Translations under genes and position numbers: made by a program
Notes under the pieces: model-generated
The model's input: the letters and a program-made list of their open reading frames with translations, nothing else
Database searches by the model: none
Told to the model about the DNA's origin: nothing
NCBI GenBank assembly: GCA_023627715.1
Contig: JAMAHW010000059.1
Coordinates: 62,001-126,000, forward strand
DNA length: 64,000 bases
Origin: Periconia sp. R9002
Lineage: Eukaryota > Ascomycota > Dothideomycetes > Pleosporales > Periconiaceae
Reading direction: 5' to 3'
Shown: positions 47,310 to 58,487 of the stretch, one piece after another
Numbering within the stretch: position 1 is the first letter of the stretch
Layout of the letters: every line of letters begins with the position of its first letter

Positions 47310-48172
47310 ATGGACGCCCTACCCCGGACCTCCCTCCTCACATACCTCCGCCCAGCCTCATACACACGCCGCTCCCACCATCGTCGTCGCACACGCCGTT
47401 ACTACCAGCGCCCACCTCCTCCTCCGTACTCGTTGCACACTACTGCCGCCGGTAATAGTCATCTCCCGTGCATATCCGAGTCCCCTGATGCCGCGGATTT
47501 GGAAATGGGAGATGATGATGGGACGGTACCGCGCGAATTACTGTTGCGGATGCAGGGTGGGAAAGATCGGTTTGAGTGCTTTCGCGGCGACGACGACGAC
47601 GATGATGAGGACGATTGTGACGAAGATGAAGAAGAAACGGAGAAGGAGAAGTCTTGTGGCCGCGTTTTGAAACTATTTTACGTCGCTTGGATGGTGCTCA
47701 CGGTGGGGGTTTGGGCGTGGGGTTTCGCTATCCTCACGCGGTACGAGGGTGGGGGGAAAGGGGATGAGGTGAGTGTTGTGTGTGTGTGTGTCTCTTGACA
47801 CCTACATACGTACTACGACAAAAGAGAAACTGTCCCTTTGAAGGAAGAAGAAAGGATGCTAATGTGGGATGTTGTTAGATGACGTTTTGTCTCGAAACGA
47901 CGAATGAGCGCGGGGCGCCGGGGCCGCGGGTGTGGAGGTATTACGTTTCTGAGGAGAAGAAATGCACCACCCAGACCGTTTCTTTATCCGCGACCAAAAA
48001 CGACGGGTGGAGATTGTACCCGGACGACTCGATACTTTTTGGTGATGGACAAGACGATCGTGGGGAGGGGAAGGAGGAAAGGGGGAAGGTTGTGGAAGTG
48101 AAGCTTGATGGCCCGCTGCTGGGTGATATTGGGGGAGGGGATGATTTGGCGGTGGAGGGGTTGCATTGGTAA
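47310..48172 (+). CDS. Single-pass membrane protein with PPxY motif, unknown
   Basis: Two exons (47310-47768, 47879-48172), 250 residues. The 110 bp intron has donor GTGAGT, branch GCTAAT and acceptor TTAG in phase 0. The N-terminus is Arg/His-rich and leads into P-P-P-P-P-Y-S, whose P-P-P-Y at 37-40 is a PPxY motif of the kind WW domains bind. An acidic run (five or six Asp, then Asp/Glu, about 93-113) precedes one TM helix (L-K-L-F-Y-V-A-W-M-V-L-T-V-G-V-W-A-W-G-F, about 120-143). The C-terminal 105 residues, probably on the other side of the membrane, contain two cysteines and Gly/Glu-rich sequence. This layout is seen in adaptors of the ubiquitin ligase Rsp5, which is an inference only. 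No known family. Confidence 0.7.
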
Positions 48173-49747
48173 GGGATGGGAATGGTGGGGGGAGGTTTGG
48201 GGAGTTAGGTTGGAGAGTATTATGAGGTTTTGTGTTTGTTGCGGAGTTGAGTTTTGTGAGTGGGTGAGTGGTATGGGGAGACATGGAGAGGAGTGAGTTT
48301 GGGTGTGTTGTGATGGGGTTTTGGTGGGCGGTATTTGAATACGTGGAAGATATGTACGTTTCATCCCTTCGAATTTTTTTTAGTCCCGGTCGGTCGGGTG
48401 GGGGAACGTTGGGAGATAGATATGCAAGGCCATTTATCTTTTTAAATAGAGACAGATATTTATCAAAACCTTATCATGACAATCTCTGTATTATGATAAC
48501 ATATCTAACCTCCCTCCCTCCCTACCTCCTCAGAATCCTACGCACGTTATACGTTCTAATCAAAAATCACACTCTCCTCGTATCGCCGTTTTAACATCTC
48601 ACATTTAACAAGAGCAAGGCGGCACTGAAGTAAATTAAATAACCTGTCCGCCTGTCTTTCTTTGTTCTGGACCTGGACCTGGAACGGAAACGGCACGTAC
48701 AAGACATTGAGCTTGACGATTTTTTTTTTGGCCGAAGGGGATCTGAAGGGAGAGGGAGAGGGAGAGGGATGCATGTGTGAGTGAGTGAGTGAACCGCCTA
48801 AATAGGTAGCTATGTACTTTGCGTGAGTTAGTAATTCGTATGTGCACGGAAACAAGAGTTGGCGAACAGAAGAGTGTGTGTGGAGGTGCGTGGATATGTG
48901 TGCGGGTTGTGGAAAGGAGAGGGGAGGGGGAGGGGGAGGGGTGATGAGGAAGTGTAGACAATGGGAAATTGTTTTTGCTGGGAAGAGGAGGAGAAGGGAT
49001 CGTTTTCAGAGTTTAGGCTGGTTGGTGGTGGGTATGTACGTATCAAAATGCATGTTTCAGTTTATTAGTCTGAGATGGAAACAGAGGAACGAAGAAGAAA
49101 AGAAGTAATAGAGAAAGCAACAAAATACCAACATCCCCCCACCCAATTCTCATCCATCCATCCTTAAGCCCAACCCATCTCACACCCAAACCCACACCAT
49201 CTACACTTCTTCTCAACTCAACTCAACTCAACTCGACTCGACTCCGCTCACCCCATATTTGGGGTTTATCAAACGTTATGTATGTGCTCATCCTTCCTAC
49301 CTCCGCGCGCTTTTTTTAGGTTAGGAATGGTAGAAGTGGAACTGCAAATGGGGAAAGAAGAAGAAGAGCTATGACCTTGAGGGTAAGTGGAGTGTGAGAT
49401 GTGTGGTGTGAGATGTGTGGTGTGAGATGTGATGTGTGGAGGGTGGGTTGGTGGGTGGGTGGAGAGATGGGAAGGAGGAGCGATGGGGGTAGGAGTGTGT
49501 TAATCGAGATTGATAGCTATGTATGTATATGTACATTTTTAATAGGTCTAGCCGTAGAGAGGTGGCATTGAGTTCGAAACTCCTGCTTCCTCTTCTCCTT
49601 TCTATACACTGAGAGTTGTCTTAGCTTATTATCTTACTACTACGACCGTTACGGGCAGTAAGGGGTCTAGTAATAGTACGGCCCGTTTCCTAGCGTGGTA
49701 TTATGTTACTTAAGTTAGGTTAGATTATATTAGAAGTCATCTGTTCG
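48173..49747. other. Convergent intergenic region with simple repeats
   Basis: About 1.6 kb between 3' ends of convergent genes. Contains CTCAA/CTCGA pentamer repeats (about 49212-49246), GTGTGGTGTGAGAT repeats (about 49393-49440), GGGAGA repeats near 48750-48766, and a TpA-rich, mildly RIP-like tail at 49620-49740. No gene supported. Confidence 0.5.
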
Positions 49748-51892
49748 TTAGCAAAAAGTAAACATCTCCACTCTATACTTCCCATCCCGTACCCCTTTCA
49801 CCGCCTCTCCATTCATCAACCCCTGTACATACGCCTCCCCCAACACCTGAAAATACGGCCCACACGGCCTCACCACCAGCGGCGTACTACACCCAAACAC
49901 AACCACCACCAAATCACCCTCCCTCGTCTGCTCACTCTCCCCGCCGTACAGATTATCCGGCGCCCACCCCAAATACCCCTTCTCCGTCGTCATGAACCGC
50001 CTCCCATGCGAAACGCGATCAAACCCGGAATACACCTCCGTGAAATCGAATTCCCTTGCGTCAACCGGGATCTCGTCGTCGAAGAAGTCGTCGAAGAAAT
50101 GGTCGCCGAGTGGGAAGTCTCGCATCGCGGCGCGGAACTTTTCCCAGCGGAAGTAGTACCCTTCCTGGTCGGCGAGGAAAGTCCATCCTCGCGCGGCGAA
50201 TTGGTCGCGGCCACGGGCGAAGGTGGAGGGGAGGTGGAAGATGCAGGCGTGTCTGGGGGTAGCTCGTTGTCCGGATACGACTCTATCTGCTACTAAGGTA
50301 CGGAAGAGGGCTTCGGTGGTTGCGGTGTGGTTGCCGTAGATGCTTTGGTAGGAGTGAGGTTTGATGACGGTGTTTACGTCCCACTCGAAGTAGTTCACGC
50401 ATCGTGCGGACAGGCCCGATATGCGATCTACCACGAAGCCCGAACAGCTGAGCAGCAACCCATTCACGGAGAATGCTGCTTGAGGCGTAATCTCTCCACT
50501 TGCGCGGTAGGGCACGTGGTTGTACGTCCCTCGCTCTCGCGGCCACAGATACGTAGGACCCCACAGCTGACATTGCTCAACACGACCGAACCGCCTCCGT
50601 CCGGACCAACGCCAATCCGCCGCCCAGGAAGGACAGCGTGATGGGCCCCAGGGATTCCCCTCGCGAAGCACTTCCAGGTTCTCGTTCGCCATGATGAAAG
50701 CCCTGGCCGCGCGAACGTAGACTTCTGAAAGAGGTAACTCGTAGTCCGGCTGTAAACACCGCGCAACCGATGCTGGCATGAGCCCCAAAAGCCCATACAC
50801 CTTATCCTTCGCATCCGCGCATGCCGCGGAATAACTAAGGTCCAACAACCTCCCAAACGACAAAGCCGGTTTCGAAACCTCGCTCATGACAGACAGGTCT
50901 TGATAAACGAGGTGCAAACTGGTCGTTTTCCACGCGGGCGCCATGGGCGCCATTAACGCTTGGATGTCCCAACCAAGGCATTCATCCTTGACCAGCCACA
51001 GCTCCTCCTGCAACGCTTCCACCCCCGCACAAAACGTGCGCCACTCGATGCTCGACCGTCCACACTTGACGCGGACCGACGCGCCCCCCATGATGATTTC
51101 TTGAATCACCCAGAGGCGGTACCAGTACGGTCGATCCATCAGCTCATGCAAACCTAACCAGCAAAGACGACCGAGATAGTGCGGGTTCTGTCGCAGCGCG
51201 TCCCGAGTCTCGACCAAACGTCCCGTTTCCTTGGATCTGGCGAGGTCGCGGAGTAGCTGTATCGCTTCGTCGCTCCACGAAGTCGCTTCTCCGAGCCAGG
51301 ATATAACTCTCCACGCAATACCGTATATCGCGTGCATTCTCTTCACTTGGTGCGCGCGTTCGCTGAGGTCGGATTGGTTGATACACAGCGCGTCCACCCA
51401 CAGCATGAAACGCTCGGAGAACGCTCCTTCGGCGCGGAAACGTCGGAGCGCGGCTTCGAGGTTCGCAGCTACTTTCACGGTTTGCCCGTTCACGGTTATT
51501 TCTCCCGTGTGCGTTGGATCGCCCCAGACGTAGGAAAGCGCTGCGAAATCTCCCCATGCAAATCTGTGAAGGGTTGGTGGAGGTTGATGACTGGTGTCGT
51601 CGTTTGAAAGATGTGGTGGTCTTGCCTGGTAAACAGAAAGCTGACTTTCTGTCCATTTCGTACTGATAGTAGAAGGATCTTGTAAATCTACCTCGCTCCT
51701 GTTTTGCGCGAGGAACTGACGATAGTGCGGAGAAACATCCTGTAGAGAATGCACCACAAGTCGGCAACTGATAGGCTGAGAGTGGAGTCCGGGTAGTATC
51801 TGGAGAAAACGGAGATCTTCGTCGACTAAGGGTTGGTACAAGCCAATCAACCTGGGCTCAGGCCCTCTTATGGGCGGACGCTTATTAGCCAT
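49748..51892 (-). CDS. HET-domain (heterokaryon incompatibility) protein
   Basis: A 714-residue intronless ORF with ATG at 51892. The HET domain spans about residues 115-270: F-A-A-L-S-Y-V-W-G-D, L-W-V-D-A-L-C-I-N-Q-S-D, R-A-H-Q-V-K-R-M-H-A-I-Y and V-I-S-W-L-G-E-A are the conserved blocks, with P-Y-W-Y-R-L-W-V-I-Q-E downstream. The C-terminal region has D-A-K-D-K-V-Y-G-L-L-G-L, C-P-S-W-A-A-D-W and a final G-D-L-V-V-V-V-F-G block, as in full-length members. HET domains trigger growth arrest or cell death on recognition of non-self in fusion cells. The particular partner is unknown, and many HET genes have no proven incompatibility role. The reading frame is intact even though a RIP block lies 0.5 kb upstream. 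Confidence 0.93.
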   Translation of the reverse strand: MANKRPPIRGPEPRLIGLYQPLVDEDLRFLQILPGLHSQPISCRLVVHSLQDVSPHYRQFLAQNRSEVDLQDPSTISTKWTESQLSVYQARPPHLSNDDTSHQPPPTLHRFAWGDFAALSYVWGDPTHTGEITVNGQTVKVAANLEAALRRFRAEGAFSERFMLWVDALCINQSDLSERAHQVKRMHAIYGIAWRVISWLGEATSWSDEAIQLLRDLARSKETGRLVETRDALRQNPHYLGRLCWLGLHELMDRPYWYRLWVIQEIIMGGASVRVKCGRSSIEWRTFCAGVEALQEELWLVKDECLGWDIQALMAPMAPAWKTTSLHLVYQDLSVMSEVSKPALSFGRLLDLSYSAACADAKDKVYGLLGLMPASVARCLQPDYELPLSEVYVRAARAFIMANENLEVLREGNPWGPSRCPSWAADWRWSGRRRFGRVEQCQLWGPTYLWPRERGTYNHVPYRASGEITPQAAFSVNGLLLSCSGFVVDRISGLSARCVNYFEWDVNTVIKPHSYQSIYGNHTATTEALFRTLVADRVVSGQRATPRHACIFHLPSTFARGRDQFAARGWTFLADQEGYYFRWEKFRAAMRDFPLGDHFFDDFFDDEIPVDAREFDFTEVYSGFDRVSHGRRFMTTEKGYLGWAPDNLYGGESEQTREGDLVVVVFGCSTPLVVRPCGPYFQVLGEAYVQGLMNGEAVKGVRDGKYRVEMFTFC

Positions 51893-52359
51893 GTGGGTGG
51901 TAACGTAACTAGTGAGATTGTTTGCCTGAAGCCGTTAAGTGGGGCTTAGACTCAGCCTTTGGGATTGATGGTTCGGTGGAAGTGTGGGGATACAGAAATA
52001 GCTGGGTTTCTAAACGTGGAATGAGATTGGTCCGGCAATTGGCTAGTTTTGAGAGGCATGGGACGGCATGCGAGATGGAGCAGAATAATGGTCAATTGCC
52101 ATTGAGCTTGTACATCCACAATTAAAAAGCTCGTAAATACATAAGAACTGTTATTCGAATACGAAGCACATCGGCGTAACATTTCCCCGCGTAAGCTCCT
52201 ACCCACTCAGGTTAGCTGTATCGTAAAGAAGCAGGCAGGCAGAGCTCGCTTGTGAAACTGACACGGAGTTCTGATTCTACACCATCCTTCAAGATAATGA
52301 GCGCCTAGAGAGTTTGCGCACGAACCATAGTCTCATTGCATGTATAGCTTATTTGTGAT
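51893..52359. other. Upstream region of the intact HET gene
   Basis: About 470 bp of normal composition between the HET start and RIP block 2. No feature beyond a possible promoter. Confidence 0.4.
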
Positions 52360-53380
52360 CTTACTTTGTATAGAGTCACTAAAGCACTTTATTATATAGA
52401 TAATTTAACAAAATATATTTATAGTATTTTTATAGTTTCTTTATTATATCTCTTACTAATAACTATAGCCTTATATAGTTATAACCTATATAAGGGTGTT
52501 ATAATATTTTTATTAGTTCTTCTTCTACCTTTCTACTACTACTACTGCCGCCTTTACTATATCTAAAGCCTATACTAAATCTCTACGCCTATAGTTTAAG
52601 TATACTATATATAGGATTACGCACAGCTACTTTTTATAGTTATCTATTTCTACCTATATTACTACTACTAGACCTACTTACGTACGCCTTTACGTAAAGA
52701 TATATACTATTTACTATACGTTTAGCTTTATAATAGAGTCTCTTTTATTAGCTATAAGTTATATAATAAAAGTAATAATATTACTAACTACTACGCTAGT
52801 ATTTAATCTACTAAGTTTATATATAGGTAGTAGCCGCAAATTACTTAGTATTAGATTAAAGATATTAAAAGTAATTATTTAAGTTAATATTATATTTATT
52901 AGTTTAGTTAACTTAGTTAGCTTAGATAAAGTTTTAGAGTTAGCTTAGATAAAGTTTTAGAGTTAGGTTAAATAAAGTTTTAGAGTTAGAGTTAGAGGTA
53001 AGGTCTACTTATTAGTAGTAGTAAAGCCCCCCTCTTTTATATACTAGTAAAGATATCTCTCTAGTATAGGTAGCTATACCTAGAAAGTATAGTATAATAT
53101 AGTACTAGACTTAGTCTAGGCCTATCCTATAACTACTCTACTATTATAGTTAATAAGTAGTTATTAGAATATAGTAATATTAGAGAAAGCGTTATTACTT
53201 CCTATAAATATATTTTTATTATATATAAGCGCTAGGCTTTTATAAGCTTAGCGCTTACGTACTATCTTGTTTATTTTCTATTTTTATATATTTAATATAT
53301 ATTCCTCCTCCTTTTTATATTAGGTAGAGATAGCCCTTAGTACTATAGTGCTATAAACTATCTACTACTGATAGCTCATT
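52360..53380. other. AT-rich RIP block 2
   Basis: About 1 kb dominated by A+T with TpA steps and almost no CpA or TpG (52681-52740 has neither). The eleven-copy core of block 1 is not recognisable here, so the ancestral sequence was a different repeat. Sharp edges to normal sequence on both sides. No coding frame remains. Confidence 0.9.
52917..52985 (+). repeat. 23 bp tandem repeat, three copies
   Basis: TTAGCTTAGATAAAGTTTTAGAG at 52917 and 52940 and, with G-for-C and A-for-G changes, at 52963, inside RIP block 2. Confidence 0.85.
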
Positions 53381-54368
53381 TGTGGGTCGATAGATACTGT
53401 TTTCTTGACTACTATTCCTGCTGTAGATGACGGTCCTTTGCGCTGGGTTCACTACAGACTTCGAATGTTACGAGGGGTGAGACTCCCTGCCATCAAGACC
53501 GCTATGAAGAACTTATTGCAGATTCATCATGGGAAACCCGGTGGTGTGGAATTATGAAGAAGAGCGTTTTTGGAGAAAGGAGCGGCTTGTCTTTGTGGAA
53601 TAGCAGGGTTGGACTGGATGGTGACCACTGGTATACATTGTTTGGATTTCTAGAAGGTCTTTATCCTAAACATTGATAAGGACGAACGTAGAAATAGCAT
53701 CTTGGGACATTACCGAAGGGATGTAATTCGTTGCAAAGAGGAATGAAAAGTGTTCATGTCTTGTCTTCGCAAATGATTGATAAACCCACCCACGCTATCA
53801 ACACTAGGTACTACAAATCACAGGAAACGTCCTTGACAGAAACATGCACACAGGTAGATATTGCAAAGAGGTATGTTCTACCCGACGTGACCTCACTTCG
53901 CGTTCAAACTCCATCTGTGCTCTGCTTGGTATGTTGCAACTTTTCTCCAAGTCTTGTGTGGCATATTCCTTCAGTATCATCTGTCTATAGTCTGAACCTC
54001 GAAAGGTTCGAATAAAAACTTGTTCCTAGGCTCGCTGACAAGACAAGGTGAAGTGGCTCGATTATGCGGGGATATAAATGATTTCCATGCCAAGAGGCCT
54101 CGCCTTTATGTGCATCAATATTGGTTACGGAACGGATTGATGGGACAGTACGAGTATCAACAAGGCCGACTCCTGAATTGCGCTGTCTAGCTTCTTGTTG
54201 TTTTGATTTGATCGAAAATAGACACCGCGGCTCAGAATTGCAGTTCGTATGATTGAAGGATAAACGGCATCAATGCCTTCAATAAATCGTTTATACTTTG
54301 AGCGACGATGGATCGACGCCCCGTGCGAACCTAAGAGCGTTACATCGCCGGCACATCAATCCATCGAA
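53381..54368. other. Spacer between RIP block 2 and the broken HET gene
   Basis: About 990 bp of ordinary composition. A 94-codon plus ORF (53731-54015) has no domain. Nothing supported. Confidence 0.4.
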
Positions 54369-56840
54369 TCAAACAATCTCGAAAAGCCTTACAGGCCGTT
54401 CAGCGGTAGCCTGGTACTTGGCATGATTCATGTACTGCTGATCGTAGAACGAACATGCTCCGACGAGTCGGAATTTCCCCTCCAGTTCCGGTTCAGGGCA
54501 GGGTCTTAGGATGTGAGGAAACTTGGCAGTGTCGAGCGCCACTACCACGTCGTCTGGTTGAAGTGGGAGATTCTTCGGACCTAGACCGAGCTCGCCAGTA
54601 TCCGTAACGAAGAGGGAACGCGCCTCCCCCTGTGTCGCCACGCTCAGCCAGAAAGGACGACGGTTTTGCTCTTTCTCTTTCTCGTCTATAACTGAGTCGT
54701 GTAGGAAAGGATATCGCTTCTCTTCCTCCGCTGGCGCCGCTGACCCCGCCGATTCTGGTGCCGGAAATGGCACAAGTCGGTCGTTCATTGTATGCGATAT
54801 GTGACTTTCATCTAGGTACGCTTGAACCTCCTCGGGGCGATAGTCGTAATTGGAGTCGTCTCGGCTACACATGGCAAACATGCACAACGTCTTCATGAGA
54901 CGTTCGGCGTCACTGGGTTCGTCTGCCAACTCTCGTGTGAAAGCGTTCAAGTATACGAAGAGATCTATCTCTTTTACTTCTTCGGAGATCCCTCCGAGAA
55001 GTAGACGAGTGGCTCCAGATCTCTCATATCTGATAGCACAAACTTTACCTTCTGCCGGTTTGGCGACACGCGAGACGAGGTTTCCCATAACGCGCAGAGT
55101 CGAGCCTTCAAAGGTGATTTTGGGTACAGTAGAGCTTGTGACGGGACTATATTCGCTTGTATCATCCAGCCCAGAAATGCTGCCGTCCGTATTTGCGACA
55201 GATAACGAATACTTGTACGGGACGGAATCGTGGATGCAAAACCAAAGCTCGAATGCCCCGTCCATCAAAATGTTGGGAGCCTAGCTTGACGCGGTGACAT
55301 TCAGACTCTTCTTTGTACAACCAAACAATTGCAGGTTCTGTTTGTTGATAATCTGCCATCGGACAAAGTCTGCACACACTTGCGATGGAGTCTTGGAATA
55401 GTCCGGCTGTATGAGGACATCCCTCAAAGGGTAATTAGTTTCACATGCAAGCGCCAGAAGAGCGAACAACTTGTCTCGCGAATCGGTAGCTTGGAAGCTC
55501 TGGCAATTCCTCATAACTTGCATAATTCCCAGGTCCAAGGGAAAAGCATTCCAGTAGCGGATCCATTGAGTCTGGAAATGCTTCAAAGGAGTAAAGGTAG
55601 AATCGAGTAATGTGACCTGAGTTGCCGAAATAGTGTGTTGAAAATCTTCAACGAATCTGCAAAAGTCGTCGAATGAACATTGGGTGGATCCTGCGATCAG
55701 CAATGCCTTCGTATGCCGCCATGGTTTTAGAGCCAGGCCCAGATCGTCACAAAATACTTCTTGAATCACCCAAACACGTTTGAACCATGGCCGTGATAGG
55801 ACGGTCGACCATGCCCATACCCACAGATCGCGATCCTTTCGAAAGATGTCTCGGATCAAGTCTCTTCCCATATAGTGCTGCATCCCAGAATCGTCATTCA
55901 GATTCGATATTGTTTCGTCTTCCTCCCCTCCTTCTTCTTCCTCTTCTTTCGCAGTATCATGAGAAGTCGTGCCGTCACGTCGTTCGGCCAAGCTATCCTC
56001 ATCTGCCTGCTTCGCTCCCGTTCTGATCGCTGGAACTGCTTGCCCACCATGTTCTCGATCGCTTTTCGAAAGCTCAGATTTCTTGTCAGAGTCATCAGAA
56101 ATTGAGCATTTTGGCCGGGTGGATTTCTTCTTCTTACACCAAAAGTCCAAGGGGTCTCCTGTCGAGCCATAAAATTGAATGGTCCCGAAGAGGGACTGGG
56201 TTGCTTTGTCTGCTTCCCCCAACCAGACGACGACCTTCGTCGAGGCTGCGTAGATCTGCCGCATGAAGCTCACTTGCGCGCTTCGCTCGGCGGGATCGTG
56301 TTGATTGATGCATATCGCGTCGACCCAAAGGCTAAGGTACTCTGTCTCGTGTCGCAACGCCCGAAGTGCCAAGTCCAGGTTCCGGGTGATATGGTATTGC
56401 TGAACTGCGTCCTCTTGCGTTTCTATGTCCTTCGCGCGGTGCACCATCGTGATCGGGACGGTATCAGAGACAGCCCCCCAGCAGTGTGACAGAGCAGCAT
56501 ACTTGGTATGATTGCCGTTCGTTAATGACGTATGTGTGAGAGTACAGACAAGCGGGGCATCTGCTCCTTGATCGCGGCTTGGATGGATGAAGATGCATCT
56601 GATGTCCTTCGAGGTAGGATCCAGCGGTCGATATCTTGTCGTGTCGTTCTCTACGGCTCGGAATGGAATGTAGGTAGGATCAGGCTCTGGATTTGGCTCT
56701 CCAATTGATGGGGTTTCCCCATTCATTTCGGGATTTAGTGAGTGACCCTGCGATTCTTCTTCTCTGCTGTTGCTAAATCCCGTGATACTCGTCTGCTGCA
56801 TGGTCGCGACCAGATCTGCGGCCTCTTGGTTGGCACCCAT
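54369..56840 (-). pseudogene. HET-domain gene with one premature in-frame TAG
   Basis: From ATG 56840 the frame runs 519 codons to TAG at 55283-55281, then continues in the same frame for 303 more residues to 54369. The first part carries the HET domain: Y-A-A-L-S-H-C-W-G, L-W-V-D-A-I-C-I-N-Q-H-D and V-V-V-W-L-G-E-A-D, with an acidic E/D-rich insert, then W-F-K-R-V-W-V-I-Q-E-V and D-S-R-D-K-L-F-A-L-L-A-L. The part after the stop has the usual C-terminal block (I-T-F-E-G-S-T-L-R-V-M-G, C-S-R-D-D-S-N-Y-D-Y, L-G-P-K-N-L-P-L-Q-P-D-D-V-V-V-A-L). The context S-S-stop-A-P-N sits where relatives have P-S-W-A/V-P-x-W, so the stop most likely replaced a tryptophan codon. No phase-preserving intron removes it. 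Alternatives are a sequencing error or a functional truncated HET protein. Confidence 0.75.
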
Positions 56841-57929
56841 AGTAGCTTCGAACTCTGAGGTTTCGCGACTCGAAAATTGATCATAGTAGAGATTAGGATT
56901 GAGGGAGAGTTGAAACGTTCCTTTTGCTCCTCGGTTCTGGCCCCCAAAATGCTGCAGTCTAGATGTGCCGACGTGAAGTAAGCTCGGCCATAAACAACGA
57001 ATCGTCGCAGAGTGATGCTACCCTGGGCAGCGACGCAGGCAGGGAGGAAACACTTGGTAACGTCCTCGGCCATGACAGACACACACATTACGGGGTTTTC
57101 CACATCGTGGAAAGGCTGTCTGACAAGATTAAAGTCTTGATCGTATGTTGAAAGCCTGTAGAAGCTATGTTAAGAGGGGTTTTAACAGTATTCCAAAGTA
57201 GAAAGTACGGTTGTCACCCTTTCCTAAACCTAGCCAACTCCCGCAATGCAGGCAACTGTTTGCACACGTAATTAGAAGCGCTCGCTGTCAAATATACTGT
57301 AATTATTGCCGTGATGGATGGGTGCTGCGAGGGAATTTCCTGGTTGGGTACTCAGTAGGTACGGGTTCTTTTGTCGTGTGTTGTGCGGGGAAGGATAGAA
57401 GAAAGGTTGGAGCGGGTTGTGAGAAAGGTTTTATCCCTTCCAGAACACCGGATTCAACCACTCAGAGCATCCAATTAGCCCCTTGTCTCAGTATATTCGG
57501 CGTTGTGGGAATCTAACAGAGTATCATAGTCGTAATATAGTGTACCAGAAGCCTCACAAGTCCGGCAAAAACTGCTCGGTGCAGGCGAGAAGATCAAAAT
57601 GTTGATGGTGCCTGTTCGTCATCGGGTGACTGAGTTCTGCTAGGTCGCGACTGGGATGTTGTATATCGATTTACGCCACAGGGGCGCATGCACGAATTCG
57701 GTTCATTAACGAGCAATGAAGCTACTCGAGATCTATTCTTGATTATGGGTGCCGTCAATAAGCAGGAAGGATTTACTGATGAAATGTATCGTATCTTTTG
57801 ATCACAAAAACTCTTCATAAACAATTTAAGTTTCCAGAACAGGTCACCAAAGTAACAGCAGCATAACCTGCCCTTATCTAGAAAGTCAGCTGATCTGTCC
57901 TGTAAACACAATACCGGTGTATCCGTGTG
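56841..57929. other. Intergenic region
   Basis: About 1.1 kb upstream of the broken HET gene and downstream of the RING-H2 gene. Short frames only; the 122-codon minus frame overlapping 56735-57103 is a shadow of the HET 5' end. Confidence 0.45.
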
Positions 57930-58487
57930 CTAAACCTGACCTGAATTGGCCTCACTCTCGATTGGCAAGATAATCCGATGGCACAACGGGCAATACCTGT
58001 GCTGTTCACTAAACCATCTGTCGAAACAATGCACATGGTATACATGCTGGCAACTTAATGCTCGTATGAAATCCTCATCCTTGATCACTTCTATGCAAAT
58101 AACACTATCAACAGTGCGTCAGCGTCTGATCGATCAAGCTTGACGACTACTCACCACACCATTTCTTCATTCATCATGTTCGGCAGCTGTGGGCATTCTT
58201 TTTGATTCGCTTCGCGCCACCGGCTCAGTGTATTTGGTGGTATGCGTTGGTTCAATTGATCGAGCGTACTGGGTGTTTCTGTCTCATGGCTATTCCAGCG
58301 GTTGAGGACAGCCACTATGGGTGTGAGGTTAGAAACTTTTTTTTGGAGGGAAGAACTGTTCTGACGTACTAAGTAGAGCCATCAACACGCAAACACCAAT
58401 TAACGCAGCAACTGCTGCAGTCGCAATGCTTGCACTGATCTGTTGGTCCAGGGAGTCGCTTCCGTCGGGTGCTGGAGGTACAGGCAT
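57930..58487 (-). CDS. Membrane-anchored RING-H2 protein
   Basis: Three short exons I assembled by splice signals: 58487-58370, 58314-58155, 58104-57930; 150 residues. Introns of 55 bp (GTACGT...CATAG) and 50 bp (GTGAGT, branch GCTGAC, GATAG) keep phase. A hydrophobic helix (about 20-44, I-A-T-A-A-V-A-A-L-I-G-V-C-V-L-M-A-L-L) gives a single membrane anchor. The C-terminus is a complete C3H2C3 RING: C93-x2-C96-x14-C111-x-H113-x2-H116-x2-C119-x11-C131-P-L-C134, with the expected D and W (F-D-R-W-F). The second intron splits the codon of C93, which makes chance assembly unlikely. It is probably an E3 ubiquitin ligase of an internal membrane, like the small ATL/RNF-type proteins. None of its exons would be long enough to stand out as an ORF. 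Confidence 0.85.

Noticed and set aside
49548..49600. GAGTTCGAAACTC resembling a tRNA B box
   Set aside because: Only a palindrome-like T-loop match; no D arm, anticodon arm or acceptor stem upstream.
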